Below, piece after piece: positions 24,615-36,167 of a DNA stretch of 64,000 bases. This DNA is from Meconema thalassinum. Lineage: Eukaryota > Arthropoda > Insecta > Orthoptera > Tettigoniidae. The DNA is taken from assembly GCA_946902985.2 (NCBI GenBank), contig OX336391.1, positions 195,364,289 through 195,428,288 on the forward strand, given 5' to 3'. Every line of letters begins with the position of its first letter. The stretch's first letter is position 1. Made by a program: the position numbers and the translations under genes. The notes beneath the pieces are model-generated. The model saw nothing but the letters and a program-made list of their open reading frames with translations, ran no database searches and was not told the origin of the DNA.

Positions 24615-25386
24615 GTAGAAGTTTGTAATATAGTTCAATAATTATGCACATTTGAACAAAGTAAAATTATTCAGAAAATATTAGAAGGATAGGTACCCTT
24701 TCCTATGATAATACTCGTACTATAGATAATTGGAAGACAGCAGCAATTTGTAATCTACTGAAAATATTAAAGCTGGTAAAGCTGATAAGCTGCGGGGGTC
24801 CGGGCGGGGACACCAAGAGCCCGTCGATGAGCCAGTTTGGTGTCCTAGGCGAAACCCTACACAAGACACGGTACAAACCTAGAAGAATTGCTGAGTTCTG
24901 ATAAATTAAGCTTATTGTAGATGTGCATTTGGTTTAGAGTGTGTGAATATTTGAATTCGTCAACTAATTGAGTATTACAGATACATTTTTAATTTAGGAT
25001 TATTATTTTAACTCTGGTAACTTTCAGTTTACTTCACTGGTTTTAACTCACAAGCTCCTATATGGGGGGCAAACTATCAACTTGATCAGGCCTGCAATTT
25101 CTGATAAAATGGTACATAACTTAGAAAATGGTAATTTTTGAGAAATATTTCGATAATTATTAAAATACGGTATATCATAAATATTTATGATATTTACATC
25201 ACACGGAACCATGGATTGTATTGATACACTGTGGAGATTTGAAGTTTCTTGGTGTCTTGGTAACCTTAGAATATTTAATTAAGCATGTGTATTGTTGGTC
25301 AATCGAACCTACCTAGTTCCCTTAAGAGAATTAGAGATTGAAATGCACAAATGTTTTCTTTGAGTTTTGACAAGCAAGTACACAAT
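24615..25386. other. Unassigned DNA
   Basis: No ORF or repeat recognised. A short GC-rich patch at 24790-24860 stands out from the AT-rich surroundings. Confidence 0.5.
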
Positions 25387-25394
25387 GATTCGTT

Positions 25395-25912
25395 TATCGG
25401 CTTCAGTGGCTTAGTTGGTAGCAAGCTGAGCTTGTATGCCCAAGATCGGGGTTCAAACCCGGCCGAGTCGTCGGAATTTTTAAGAGCGTTAAAAATCCCT
25501 CAGTATGCCTTCCTACGGAGGGGAAGTAAAGCCGGCGGTCCCAAGTCATAGATTTATGGCATGTTAAAGAACCTTCCACTAATTACACCTGTGTGAAGCT
25601 GAATTAGGTTAGGTTAAACATTTGACAAAACGCTCTTATTAGGTTCCGACGTTCGTCACTGGGAGCCGACTGCAGTGGCGTCTGGTAACCACTAGTAGTC
25701 GCTGACGGTGGCGTTAGGCGGAAAAAGTAGGAACTACTTGAAAAAATTAAATGTCTGCAGTCCTTACTTGAATTGAAAACAGATACACGCACTAATACAG
25801 TCATCACAATTAACACCGGTTATCAGACAGATTCTACACACACCCAAAGTACACGGGGCTACATGGCCACGTTGTCGCAGCCCCTAAACTGAGGGACCAC
25901 CAACTAACCAAA
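25395..25912 (+). repeat. SINE family B, complete copy with 8-bp TSD
   Basis: The head carries the A box TGGCTTAGTTGGTAG and the B box GGTTCAAACCC. The body ends in cctaaactgagggaccacca. The duplication gattcgtt lies at 25387-25394 and 25913-25920. It is 518 bp long, against 524 bp for the copy at 1095-1618. Confidence 0.92.
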
Positions 25913-25997
25913 GATTCGTTGAGACAGGAAAATTTTAGTTCGAGATGGTTCCTTGTCTGAGGACTACGGAGAAATAATCTCTGCAATGCCATGGCAT

Positions 25998-26070
25998 GAA
26001 TTATAGGTTAGTTAGTTAGTTAGTTATTGTTGTTTTAAGGGGCGGAACTACGAGGTCATCTGCCCCTAGG
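25998..26070 (-). repeat. Short dispersed repeat ending in (TAAC)n
   Basis: On the minus strand it reads gggcagatgacctcgtagtt, then ccgccccttaaaacaacaataact and TAAC units. The same sequence occurs at 60208-60256, and a diverged form at 31728-31778. It looks like the 3' end of a SINE or LINE. Confidence 0.7.
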
Positions 26071-26640
26071 CTAGGTCTGGATATTTATACTTTGTCCGAG
26101 CATATCATTGGGAGCTGTTACTATCACACCATATCATCGCCTTAGTGATGTGCGACGTGATCCGTACTTTCAAGAAGGCAGAAAAGGACTTTTATTCATT
26201 TCTTTTGGAATCATCCCATACCTATTCACTCCTATTGATTAAAATAATTCGAGAAATAAATCAAGATGAATAATATTTTCATAACATCGATGAATAGGTC
26301 TAGTTCTGCGCAGTTCAGTAATCCATGTGCTGCTCCTGTCGCCATCTACGCCGTGTATTCTGCTGTACCAGCTTACCGCAAGGCAGTGACCAAACCATCA
26401 ATATCTATGAGATCAGGTGAGATATACGCTATTGTGTATCGTGTTGGTGTTAACAGCTATTGTCTGACCCTCAGCCTCAACCCCTGGCATTTGATATGTA
26501 ACATCCTAGCGGGGACAAAGGGAGAACAACTATCTCCTTGATGGGGCTACAGATGATGACACCGTTTCCCGTGGTAACATGTTCATCTGGAATGATCGCC
26601 GCTCATCAGATTAGGAATCACAATTGTTACTAGTCGTATT
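26071..26640. other. Unassigned DNA
   Basis: The 91-codon ORF at 26266-26541 has no recognisable domain or supporting context. I do not call a gene. Confidence 0.45.
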
Positions 26641-26644
26641 GAAG

Positions 26645-26750
26645 AAAGCTTTCCAGTCGATCAACACAAATTATGCCCAATTACATTAGGTGGGAAAAAG
26701 TTTGTATATGCCCTAACCTGATATAAATATTACATAAGATTGTAACGTTC
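26645..26750 (-). repeat. Relic of a Penelope pseudo-LTR end
   Basis: Compared with 47320-47405 (inverted Penelope copy), it keeps cagtcgatcaacac, tatgccctaa, and ataaatattacataagatt in the same order with many changes. It is probably an old terminal fragment of a related Penelope element. Confidence 0.5.
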
Positions 26751-27486
26751 CTGGTCCTTCTAAGTGACCAAAGGTTACGTTCCTGGCGGGGCTCCAATAT
26801 TGCGTTCTCCTGGAGTACAGTAGAAGAATCGCAACAAGAACAAGCACCGCTTTACTCACACCACCAATAGCATACTTACCTCTTACCTGTTCATTAGCAA
26901 TGATTATAATCAGCTCTTGTGGGCGCCAGGACACCTAACACTTACCTTAGATGTGCCAAAGTATTTAATTAAAATAGTGATAGAGCACTCGAAACGTCTT
27001 TCTCTCAAGCCGTGGTATAGCTGAGCCATTAACCAATTGTCTTATCGCTACTGGGAGAAGGTATGCATTATGTCTAAAGCTAGCTACTGGAAATGAAAGT
27101 CCTACCATTACTTAAGAACAAAATTTAATTGATCAAAATTTAAAGCAGCAAAAGACGTAAAAAGAGAAACAAATGAATTTAAAAAAAATCTGGAAGTTAT
27201 ATTAAATTGGCGAGAGTTACAAAATGGAATATGAATTAAATTTAAACAAAAGCTGGATTCTAATTTGCCATAAACAGAATTACAGAGACTTGATTGGATT
27301 TAGTAAAGGAACTCACGGCCGTCTTCTTCATAGTGGTAGTCTGGTTTTCCCTCTGATCTTGCTGGCGGATGTTGTTTGGTTCTGCCTCAATATTGTATAG
27401 ATCCTTATCTTGATACGGGCAGGGAACCAATTTGTCCCGTCTCCCGACTGACATATGTGAATGGATTTGCTCCAAAATTCACTTTT

Positions 27487-27518
27487 GTGAATATGATCAA
27501 GGACACGATCATATTCAC
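27487..27518. repeat. Perfect 12-bp hairpin
   Basis: gtgaatatgatc and its exact complement are separated by 8 nt. No flanking gene explains it. Confidence 0.8.
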
Positions 27519-28126
27519 GTCAGTAGTATTAATTTTAAAACTTCTTGAACTGATAAGTTGCGATCTCGCAGCGAAGATGTCTGATAGACGTGAAGATTCA
27601 GAAAATCTGAGAAGATTGGGGCTTGAGAGTAGATGACCATTGGTTTTTATGGAAGAAGAACTTCCCCACTCTGCAGTATTTCTCGACCAATCAATTAGGT
27701 ATCCTTATGACGTAGCTCCCCACTCCAGATCCCTAAGTTCTGATCATGCCTCTTCATTAGTTGGGTTAACCACGTGGGGTTGCTTCTGAAGTAATTTTAA
27801 ATCAGCGTCCTGATGCGATGTTCTTCCGAGAATTCGTGACGTCAGCGCTAACTGACCAACTTGCTTTGTCTAGAAGCCTCGCGTCCCCGGAATGTTTGTA
27901 CATATATCTCGAAAGTCAAGTCTATTTTTGGCGGACTACCCGTGGCGAAACTGACGACACGTCGAACGACATATTTCCCAATCAAGTCTTGTATAAAATA
28001 TAACCTATAACGAATCTAACTAAAATCTCCATTTTATAACTTCCGCCAAACAATAATTAAACCCCTTCTATATATATAAAGAAATTATGGAATAAATCTA
28101 GAATCGATATGATAATTAAAATATAC

Positions 28127-28127
<1 letters not shown>

Positions 28128-28157
<30 letters not shown>
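28128..28157. repeat. (ATA)n microsatellite
   Basis: About ten ATA units. Confidence 0.9.
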
Positions 28158-28159
<2 letters not shown>

Positions 28160-28347
28160 TTTGCTGCTTATAAAACATATAAATTAAGGGGAAGTATTCG
28201 GACTGTTACAAGATGTATTTCACAAAATAACACGCTCTTATACAGTGAGTCCGGGAATATTCTCTGCAGCGCCTACATGAGTCTGCGAGAGCTAGCTACA
28301 GCAGTTACGTTGGTAGCACGGCTGCCGCTTGCATCATCTCTACTTAG

Positions 28348-28681
28348 TATAAAACAAAGTCCCCGTTTCTTGGATGTTACTGGTGAACTCAAGAACCACT
28401 GGATAGATTTTGATGCGGTTTTCACCATTCTGTAAAGGATATATCTAGTATAATTTCTGTACAAAATAATTTATTTATGATCAAAGGAAGCCGAGCAGTA
28501 ACGATTTTAGTGGAATAGTTGATTTAAAAAAACCTGGCGTCCTAGCGCTTTGTAAACTTACGCTAGGCAAACCGTTAAAAATATCTAAATACTATGAGTG
28601 TAGGAATTGTTCAGCATGAAAAGTTCTACAAAATAGTCCGCGAGAGCATATGTCTATCTTCCATGCATCACCCACTATAAG
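28348..28681 (+). repeat. Dispersed repeat family Y, copy 1
   Basis: It matches 32507-32842 over about 330 bp, from agtataaaacMaagtccccg to gcccactataag (with differences). The segment ggattttgatgcggYtttca resembles the 5' region of many insect Helitrons. No coding content is seen. Confidence 0.75.
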
Positions 28682-28997
28682 GGAACAACTGAAGCTTGTC
28701 TGTTACAGCTTTATGTGCTGTCGACTTGGAGAGTCCTGTTTGTTGAGCTAATTTTCGTGTTGATTTACTTGGGCTTCGCAGCATTATATCGGAGATTTCA
28801 TCAAGTTTTTCGTCTGTTAAAAGCGTAGGCCTGCCTGTTCCCGGTACATCGTGAACTGAGCCAGTCACACGAAATTTACTTACCAAATCCCGAATTGTAT
28901 CACGGTTTGGACACTTTGAATTAGGAAACCGCGCCTGAAATCTTAATTTTACATTTTCTGTAAACCGATCGCCTCCGCGAAAAACGTATTCCACCAA
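28668..28997 (-). pseudogene. Transposase N-terminal fragment (helix-turn-helix)
   Basis: A 109-codon fragment with two helix-turn-helix segments: RDTIRDLVSKFRVTGSV followed by the GTGRPTLLTDEK linker, then STRKLAQQTGLSKSTAHKAV. This pattern is the DNA-binding half of an insect mariner/Tc1-related transposase. The catalytic DDE domain is missing: after KLQLFPYSG the sequence enters repeat family Y. I see no terminal repeats. Confidence 0.75.
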
Positions 28998-29282
28998 AAA
29001 AAATCTCTCTCTTCAGTAGTAAACATTACCGCCTATATACTGCTGCACTCTTCCAATAATAATCTATCCGAACGCTCACTGACTGTAATACACGCTGAAG
29101 ACCTGCAGGCTCGCGCGCTTATCGCGATGCACATCGAAAGCTCACACGGGGAAGTCCCGCTCTGAAGGACACAGTGCAGTGCAGCCAACTAAAACTCATG
29201 ACTCAACCACTCACAGCTGCGCGTACCCACTGTGGAGAACATTCTCGGGCGCCCTGTAGTATGTACAAAGATGGGGGTGGAA

Positions 29283-29345
29283 AATTGGAAGACATTTTTC
29301 TATCGCCAAGCGATCATCTTCAGATCCTGCACACTTAGGCTTAAT
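29283..29345 (-). repeat. Relic of a Penelope pseudo-LTR with mutated hammerhead
   Basis: On the minus strand it reads cctaagtgtgcaggatctga then agatgatcgcttggcgatagaaa, parallel to the intact hammerhead block at 50840-50891. The core is CUGAAGA in place of CUGAUGA, and stem II has decayed. The ORFs around it are not genes. Confidence 0.65.
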
Positions 29346-29512
29346 CAATTTACAAAGTTTATTAATTATACTTACGCACAAATATACTGTAGAGTACAAC
29401 GTTTAGATTACATACGTTTGTAAAATCTTGTGTAAGTCGTCAATCTTATTTACAGAGAGTATTGCTCACGTCTATGGTTGTTGCGTTATTATTAATGCAT
29501 TTTAGCCTACTT

Positions 29513-29566
29513 TTCACATTTTGCAAAACTGAGGAAAAAGTAGACTTATTAGATCGGGCAAATGTG

Positions 29567-29604
<38 letters not shown>

Positions 29605-30935
29605 GCTGTGTGTGTGTGTGTCCCCTATCAACTCCTAAACGGCTGCAGCAATCGAAACAACATTTGGTAGGAGTAAAGGTCTATACCTTAATATCTCACG
29701 GCCATATTTGAAAATGAAGTCAGTGCTACCAACTGCTGAAAAATCGCAATTGAAATTTGAGCTCCATGTTGGATATCTTGGAAGGTATAAATGGGAGCTA
29801 TTTCAACATTGGCACACGTATAGATAATAATATTGCAGTTTAATTTCCAGGAGGTCATATATGGCAGTGTTGCCAAAATGATTATAAGCCTGATGATAGG
29901 TCCAAATTTTAAAGGCATATAACTTTTACACTATCAATTGGATTTCAACCAAATTTCGTATGTGCTATGTGTACACAAACAGATATAGGCCTAACTGAGC
30001 GTATTCTTAAGAGCCACCAGGGATGCCAACTGTTAATAAATGCTCTCTATTTTTTTTATCCATATAGCCATATATCAGAAAGTATGCAAGCCGCCATCTT
30101 TAAACTATGCACACGTATAGCACCTGACATTCTATATTAATTTAGAGTAACTTATATACGTCAGTGCTACCAACATGATTTTATGCCTGCTGAGAGGTCC
30201 AACATTAAATACATGTAACTTCTATACCATCATTTGGATTTCAACCAAACTTCATGTGTGTTATGTGTACCATAACAGATATGACTATGCGTATATATAG
30301 GAGCAACCAGGGCTGCCAACTGTTAATAAATACTGTTTCTATTTTTGTTACCCTAATATCAATATATCAGAAAGTATGTAAGCCAATAGCTCTAAACTTT
30401 GCACACGTATAGTACCTGGCATTCTAGATTAATTTCGAGTGACTAATATAGGCCTACGCCAGTGCTGCCAACATGATTCTAAGCCTGCTGATAGGTCCAA
30501 TTTTAAAACGCACGTAACTTCTATACTAACTAATGAATTTCATTCGAAATTGACACAACAATAGATCATAATATTTCAGATAATTTCTGACCAATACATG
30601 TATGTCATTGTTGCCAACATGATTTTACGCGCGCTGTTAGATCCAATGTTTAACTGCATGTTACGTCTATGCTATTCATTCGACTTCAACCAAATGTTGT
30701 GTTCTGTACCTTAAGAGATGGAACTAAGAATATAATCAGTCACCAGGGCTGCCAACTCTAGTTCTTTATTAGGCTACATTATGCCAGGTATGCAGTATTT
30801 CGAACTAATTAGAAATTTCGATATTACCAACTTAATTTCATCATTATTCTAGATAGATCCATATAGATTAATCATTGGCATGAATCTTAAATTTTAAGAA
30901 AAGTAGGCTCTTTAGTTCGTCACGGAACTTATTGT
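29513..30935 (+). mobile_element. Helentron-like non-autonomous element (DINE-1-like), copy 1
   Basis: Its 5' end is TAGCCTACTTTTC with a hairpin (ctactttt...aaaaagtag) and its 3' end is TTGT. Inside it has a (TGTC)n run at 29569-29604, about four tandem units near 295 bp (the last one shortened), the subterminal inverted repeat gaaaagtaggctc at 30898-30910, and a 3' stem-loop agttcgtcacggaact at 30914-30929. It sits between T and T without a target duplication. Subterminal repeats, a GTCY run and a 3' stem-loop are the marks of DINE-1/Helentron repeats. It encodes nothing and would need Rep-helicase in trans. Confidence 0.75.
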
Positions 30936-30952
30936 TAGTTTATTAACTTGTT

Positions 30953-31065
30953 GTTTGAGTCTTCAGTCTTTTGACTGGTTTGATGCAGCTCTCCACGCCT
31001 CCCTGTCCTGTGCTAATCGTTTCATCTCAGCATAGCTACCACACCCTACTTGTATTTTAGTGAAT
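30953..31065 (+). repeat. Fragment of a common arthropod LINE or SINE 3' region
   Basis: The phrase gtcttcagtcttttgactgg then tttgatgcagctctccac recurs in arthropod non-LTR elements (from memory). No coding part is left. Confidence 0.5.
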
Positions 31066-31344
31066 TATTTTTGTGACTAACTTCAGGTATGATGTTGTCT
31101 ACACTATTTAATTATTAACGTTCTAAATCAACCATTCCTATTTAAACTGGTAGCCTAATGTAATGTGGTTATACTGTTATACCCAGCGCTATAATGGAAT
31201 ACGATTTTGTCAAATTAGCTGGTATTTGAAACCCGAGTCCTTAACGGCGTCCACTCTCGTTCACTGTTCACCTCGAGGTGATAAATACCTTATGTAATAT
31301 TTGTTCTTCCGCCTAATGTAATTGGGGACAATTTGTGCTGACTG

Positions 31345-31575
31345 AGGAGAGGTGGGAAGGAGAATATCATCATCAACATCATTGGTTTGCAGTCCTAAGA
31401 CTGGTCAGTTGCCATAAAAGCATGTCCAGATCGTTCTGTCATTTGCCGCTTCCTTCATCGAATTATAATTCTGTGCTTGGGTGTCGTTTAGAATTTGTTT
31501 AAGGAAGGTATTTCTAGGTCTTCCTTGTTGATGTTTTCCCTCAATGAACTTTTATGCCACAGTTCTCGGGGCATT
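31345..31575 (-). pseudogene. LINE reverse-transcriptase C-terminus, 3' fragment
   Basis: Minus-strand translation across frames gives GKHQQGRPRNTFLKQILNDT and MKEAANDRTIW, the basic C-terminal region found in RTE-like elements. It is followed by the (GATGTT)n-like tail at 31350-31370. It is 5'-truncated and too short for a long ORF. Confidence 0.65.
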
Positions 31576-31727
31576 GTGTGACCCCACCATGCGAGACGAC
31601 GTTTACGGATTGTCCGTAGGATTGATCTCCGTAGGTTCACGGTGTCGAGAACGCTTGTGTTCGATATCCTGTCTCTCCACGAAGGAGAACAATGACTCAG
31701 AAAATAACATACCTTACTCCCTTTCTT

Positions 31728-31778
31728 AGGACAGATGACCTCACTGTTCCGCCCGTTAAATCTCCAATAACTTAACTA
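31728..31778 (+). repeat. Diverged copy of the short TAAC-tailed repeat
   Basis: It reads acagatgacctcactgttcc then gcccgttaaatctccaataac, matching 60208-60256 with changes. Confidence 0.5.
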
Positions 31779-32506
31779 ACTTACTGCCTTTTTGCCTGGA
31801 AGATGTCCCTAATATCCAAAATCAATAATTATATAACGTACCGAGAACATTTTTCCGTTGTGAATGTGTTAGATTTAAAACTAGGCCTACAGTTAAATCG
31901 AGATCTTTTAATTTGTCATTGTTGGGGGAAGCCATCTTGTGATGTATTAAGAATTTATTTTGGGATAGCCTTGCATTCTTATTGTTTTGAGTCGTGTGTC
32001 CTTTAACGTGTGCATTGCAGACAGTAGTACACTTCTATTGTATTTTGGAGGCGATTTATTTATGTAAGATATAGTTTATTTGTTTTGCCGGTATTTGCAA
32101 GGTTTTCGTAATACAGCGGTTAGAATGAACCTGGTATTCCATTTCAAACTTTTTCGCGTGCTTTACTGACTGTATTGACGTATTTCAGAAGAGTTTGGAG
32201 GGATCGTTGTAATTTCAGCCCTGATCTGTTTGCTTCTCATTTAATTCCTGTCAGTCGTGTGATTAATTATCTGATTTTAGTTTCCTGCAGTTGTTTGTGA
32301 TAGTCAATGGAAGAGCAGGGAAGATGTTAGATATAAACCTTGTGAACGCTTTTCTGTAAAGCTAATTTATATGCTTACGTTTCTGCGGTTACTCAACAAA
32401 CACAGAATTCCATGTCAAAGACGACTGACACTTTGGTTCGACCGTAGGTAGCCTGAACCTTACATCTTAACGCGCTTAGGTCGGTGTGTTACCTATAGCC
32501 TACACA
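31779..32506. other. Unassigned DNA
   Basis: No family-like ORF or repeat is evident. Confidence 0.5.
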
Positions 32507-33134
32507 GTATAAAACCAAGTCCCCGATTCTTGGGTGTTGCGGGTAATCTCAATAACCACTGGATGGATTTTGATGCGGCTTTCACCAATCTGTAAATGAT
32601 TTCTCGGGAAAGGTTTCTGTAGAAAAACATTCATTTATGACCAAAAGAAGCCGAGCAGTAACGATTTCAGTGAATCGAGTTGAAGAAAAACCTGCAGTCC
32701 GTGTGCAATTTCGAGCTTACGCTGAGTAAACCGTTAAAATTATCTGCATACGACGAGTGTAAGAATTGTTCAGCATGACAAATTCTAAAAAAAAAAAGTT
32801 TGGGAGAGCATATCTCTATTTTTTATACATTGCCCACTATAAGTGTTTTTAAGTTTTCATTTCTTCCAACAATCTCTATTCAGTGGAAATGTAAATAACG
32901 CTTCGGAGCGAATTGACAAGCTAGCAAGCGAGCCTTCACCTTCGGCCAGCATCAAACTGTCGAGTCGAGTCGTGTCGAGTTAAGACTCCAGAGAGGAGCA
33001 TATGTGTTTGGAGTTTCGCTATTCACCTCGGCTTTTCTGAATTGCATCTGTAACCTGCCGTCCGTGCGCCTTTTAAGCTTACGCTGGGTAAACCGTTAAG
33101 GATACCGTGCGAAGCCTGGGCGTGTTGCTAGTAA
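32507..33134 (+). repeat. Dispersed repeat family Y, copy 2, possible non-autonomous Helitron
   Basis: The first 335 bp match 28348-28681. The 3' part repeats the internal phrase cttacgctgggtaaaccgtt and ends gcgaagcctgggcgtgttgc then tagta, similar to the CTAG-type 3' ends of insect Helitrons. A TCGAG-rich patch lies at 32960-32980. The exact ends are uncertain. Confidence 0.45.
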
Positions 33135-33428
33135 AATTATAAATGGCTACACAAAATGTTACATGTTACTCACCTACTTCCCGCTCCACTTTCCCTCCCG
33201 TTCAACATTTCAACACCTTCTACACTATATGCACTGCCCACGTCTTGAACTGCAGAAGCGCTTTACCTACCCTTTGCAACTCTGATCCAAATATTGACAA
33301 TATTCTCTCGCTATTGAACATTAAAACTGAACATTAGAACATCCTCTTTCATCCTCAATTCCTACCCCCGCCCCTTCTGATCACCCACTACCTCAATCAT
33401 TCCCTGTGGCGTTCCCGAGATTTGTCCC

Positions 33429-34060
33429 TTGCTTGCATCAGGACAGGACGAAATAGAACAGATAAGTGCGCTCAAATACTTGGGACGCAAAATAACTGAA
33501 GACATGAGATGCAAACAGGAGGTGAAAACACGCATTGCAGTTGCCAAGGAGGCATTTAATAAGAAACTCAGGCTGCTTTGTGGGGGTATCGACAAAGGCC
33601 TGAAGAAGAGAATGGCGAAATGCTGTATTTGGAGTGTAGCACTATATGGAGTTGAGATGTAAACATTGAGGAAAGAGGATGAAAAAAGATTGGAGGCATT
33701 TAAGATGTGGATATGGATGGGAATGGAAGGGATAAAAAGGGTAGAGAAAGTGCGAAATGATGATGTGCTGAAAAGTGTTGGGGAGGAGAAAAATATATTA
33801 AAGGTAATCAGGATGAGGAAACAAAATTGGCTTGGTCATTGGATGAGAAGAAATTGTTTAGTTATGGATGCAATGGAAGGAACAGTGAATGGTAGAAGAC
33901 GATTAGGACGGAGAAGATTCCAAATGGTTGACAGTATAAGTATTGACGCAAAGCATGAAACAACAAAGAGAGTAGCAGGAGAAAGGTTTGCTTGGAGAGC
34001 TGCCATGTGAGGACCTGCCACAGGGCAGAACACATGATGTCATCACTGCCATGTGTTACT
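33429..34060 (+). pseudogene. LINE reverse-transcriptase C-terminus, 5'-truncated copy
   Basis: The two open pieces (33429-33662 and 33666-34010) are one protein interrupted by a stop at 33660-33662, in the position where GVEM is followed by RKEDEKRLEAF. Motifs: ALKYLGRKIT, AFNKKLRLL, WSVALYG and HWMRRN. These are the post-RT regions of a widespread insect LINE. The short 3' region (about 34011-34060) includes ggacctgccacagggcagaa. The N-terminal endonuclease and RT core were lost by 5' truncation. Confidence 0.85.
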
Positions 34061-34600
34061 TGTACAGTATAATATAAAATTAGCTCTGCGGTTGCGCTTT
34101 ACTTTAGAATTAATTTGTTTTTTAGTATGTCCATATATCACGGTGGTTGTTTGCGTCATAGAGTTGTCAAACACGTCATTTGTTATGCCATAAATCTGTT
34201 TGTTCAGAATGAAACAGCAAGGTTTAGAGATAAAATGGGTGAATCCATTGGGAAATAGAAGTGAGGTGTGACAGTAGCTCATTGAAATAAAAACAGTGGA
34301 TTGAACTTCCAACGTGAGCTTGAATATCAATGATGTTGCACTGTAAATGTAGGCTAATGCATTATACATAGGAGCCCTGCAGTTTGTACAGTATCTGAAC
34401 TCTTGTTCAGTTGAGGGATGAAATACACATTTTCAAACACCATAGTAGATAAAAGGGTCTTTCAAACCTATAACATTCTAATGCAAGCATGAATAAGAAC
34501 GGCACATGATCTTGTCTAATTGGCTCAGAGAACAGATGCATGTCTTCTGAGACATCACCATTCTAAATTGAAATATTTCATGATTAATATAGTAGCTTTA
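34061..34600. other. Unassigned DNA
   Basis: No ORF or repeat recognised between two LINE fragments. Confidence 0.5.
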
Positions 34601-34608
34601 ATATAGTA

Positions 34609-35153
34609 ATGTCGACGTTCTATAAACATAAACCAAGCAAACAGAAGACTTGGCGTTCGCCGAGTAACTTGAATGGTGAGAAACAGATTGACCATGTTGC
34701 AATCTCTAAAAGAGCAATAAAAGAGATTATTAATGTTCAAGTTCAGAGAGGTGCAAGGTTTGACTCCGATCACTACCTTTCTAATGTAAAGATGAATTTC
34801 ATTCCTCTCAGGAAGACTCCGAATACTGGAAATAGAACTCGGAGATATGATGTGTCGAAACTTAAAATCAGTCTGGAAGTTATGTAGCAGTATTATCAGA
34901 ACTTGACCTTTTAATCTAAGTATTGGACTGACATCGCTTTTAAGATCCAGCAGGCAGCTACCGCCACAATTCTGGCAGATCCTAAACGAAAACATCGGTG
35001 GTGGAACGAAACCTGTGATAATGCACTGGCTCAGAGAACAGATGCATGGAGGAAATGGAATTCGACCAAGGGTCAGGAAGATTTTGATGCATTCCGTGAT
35101 GTGAGGAAAGTTACAGCCCGAGTGTTCCGATGTGCAAAGCGATCGAATGAGCA
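34609..35153 (+). pseudogene. LINE endonuclease C-terminus and linker, left part of a split fragment
   Basis: The ORF at 34609-34887 carries KTWRSPSNLNGEKQIDHVAI and GARFDSDHYLSNVK. SDH is the catalytic C-terminal block of the LINE AP endonuclease. After a frameshift the linker continues as WWNETCDNALAQRTDAWRKW and RKVTARVFRCAKRSNEQ. The reading stops where the Helentron-like element begins and resumes at 36168. Confidence 0.85.
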
Positions 35154-36167
35154 ACAAGATGTTCAGTAAAGAACATATAGCCTTCTTTCTCCTAAAAGCA
35201 TGGATATTGTTATTACTCTTTGTCCTTTCCAAAGAGTATAATTGAATGTTGGTTGTAGTAGCTTGTTGAAATAAGTGTCATACGGATATTAAACATGAAT
35301 ATGAGGTGCCCTATACTAGTACTATCTCTGTACAAAATTTCGTTCAATTCGGTTTCACCGTGTTTGAAAAGATAGGGGGAATCGATTTGCACACAAATAT
35401 GCCGCCATCCGCAAAATATTGGGCAGATGACCTCGTAGTTTGGTCAAAAGATTCTTCATATATAAAGGTATAATGTTACAAAATTTGGTAGAGATCAGAT
35501 AAATAGGTTGGTCGTAATTTGATTTAAGCGTTAAATATTTGGGTGGCCGCCATTACGTTTCCGCCAAGATGGCAGCGATATAAAACATGACACTGAGGTG
35601 CCCTTTGCTAGTGCTACCTCTGTGCCAAATTTCGTTCAATTTGGGTTCACCGTGTTTGAAAAGATAGGGGGAATCGATTTGCACACAAATATGGCCACCA
35701 TCCGCAAATTATTAGGCAGATGACCTCGTAGTTTAGTCAAAGGATTCTTCATACTTAAAGTTATAATGTTCCAAAATTTGGTAGAGATCAGATTAATAGG
35801 TTGGTCGTAATTTGATTTAAGCTTTGAACATTTGGGTGGCCGCCATTACGTTTACGTCAAGATGGAGGCGATATAAAACATGACACTGAGGTGCCCTTTG
35901 CCAGTGCTACTTCTGTACCAAATGTCGTTAAATTTGGATTCACCGTGTTCGAATTGATAGGGGGGGGGGGGGAGACAGACAGACATCCAGAGTACACTCA
36001 CTCACACACTCACACACACACAGACAGGCGTCTCTAAAAGCCAGGGTAGTTAAAAGGGACGTAAAACCAATAACATTATTATCACACACAGACAGACACA
36101 CAATTTTTGGCCCTGTAGTGATCTCATAAGTCTACTTTCATTTTTTGCAAAAATCGAAAGTAGGCTA
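35154..36167 (-). mobile_element. Helentron-like non-autonomous element, copy 2, inside a LINE
   Basis: On the minus strand the 5' end is TAGCCTACTTTC with a hairpin (gaaagtaga) and a TGTC/TGTG run (about 35990-36110). About 2.3 tandem units of 291-295 bp start at 35293, 35584 and 35879. The 3' end has the subterminal repeat gaaagaaggcta, the stem-loop atgttc-gaacat (35159-35176) and the terminus TTGT. It lies between T and T of the LINE, whose reading frame rejoins exactly with no duplication. No ORF is present. Confidence 0.78.

Noticed and set aside
34555..35232. 225-codon minus-strand ORF
   Set aside because: Antisense to a LINE endonuclease fragment whose plus-strand motifs are clear.
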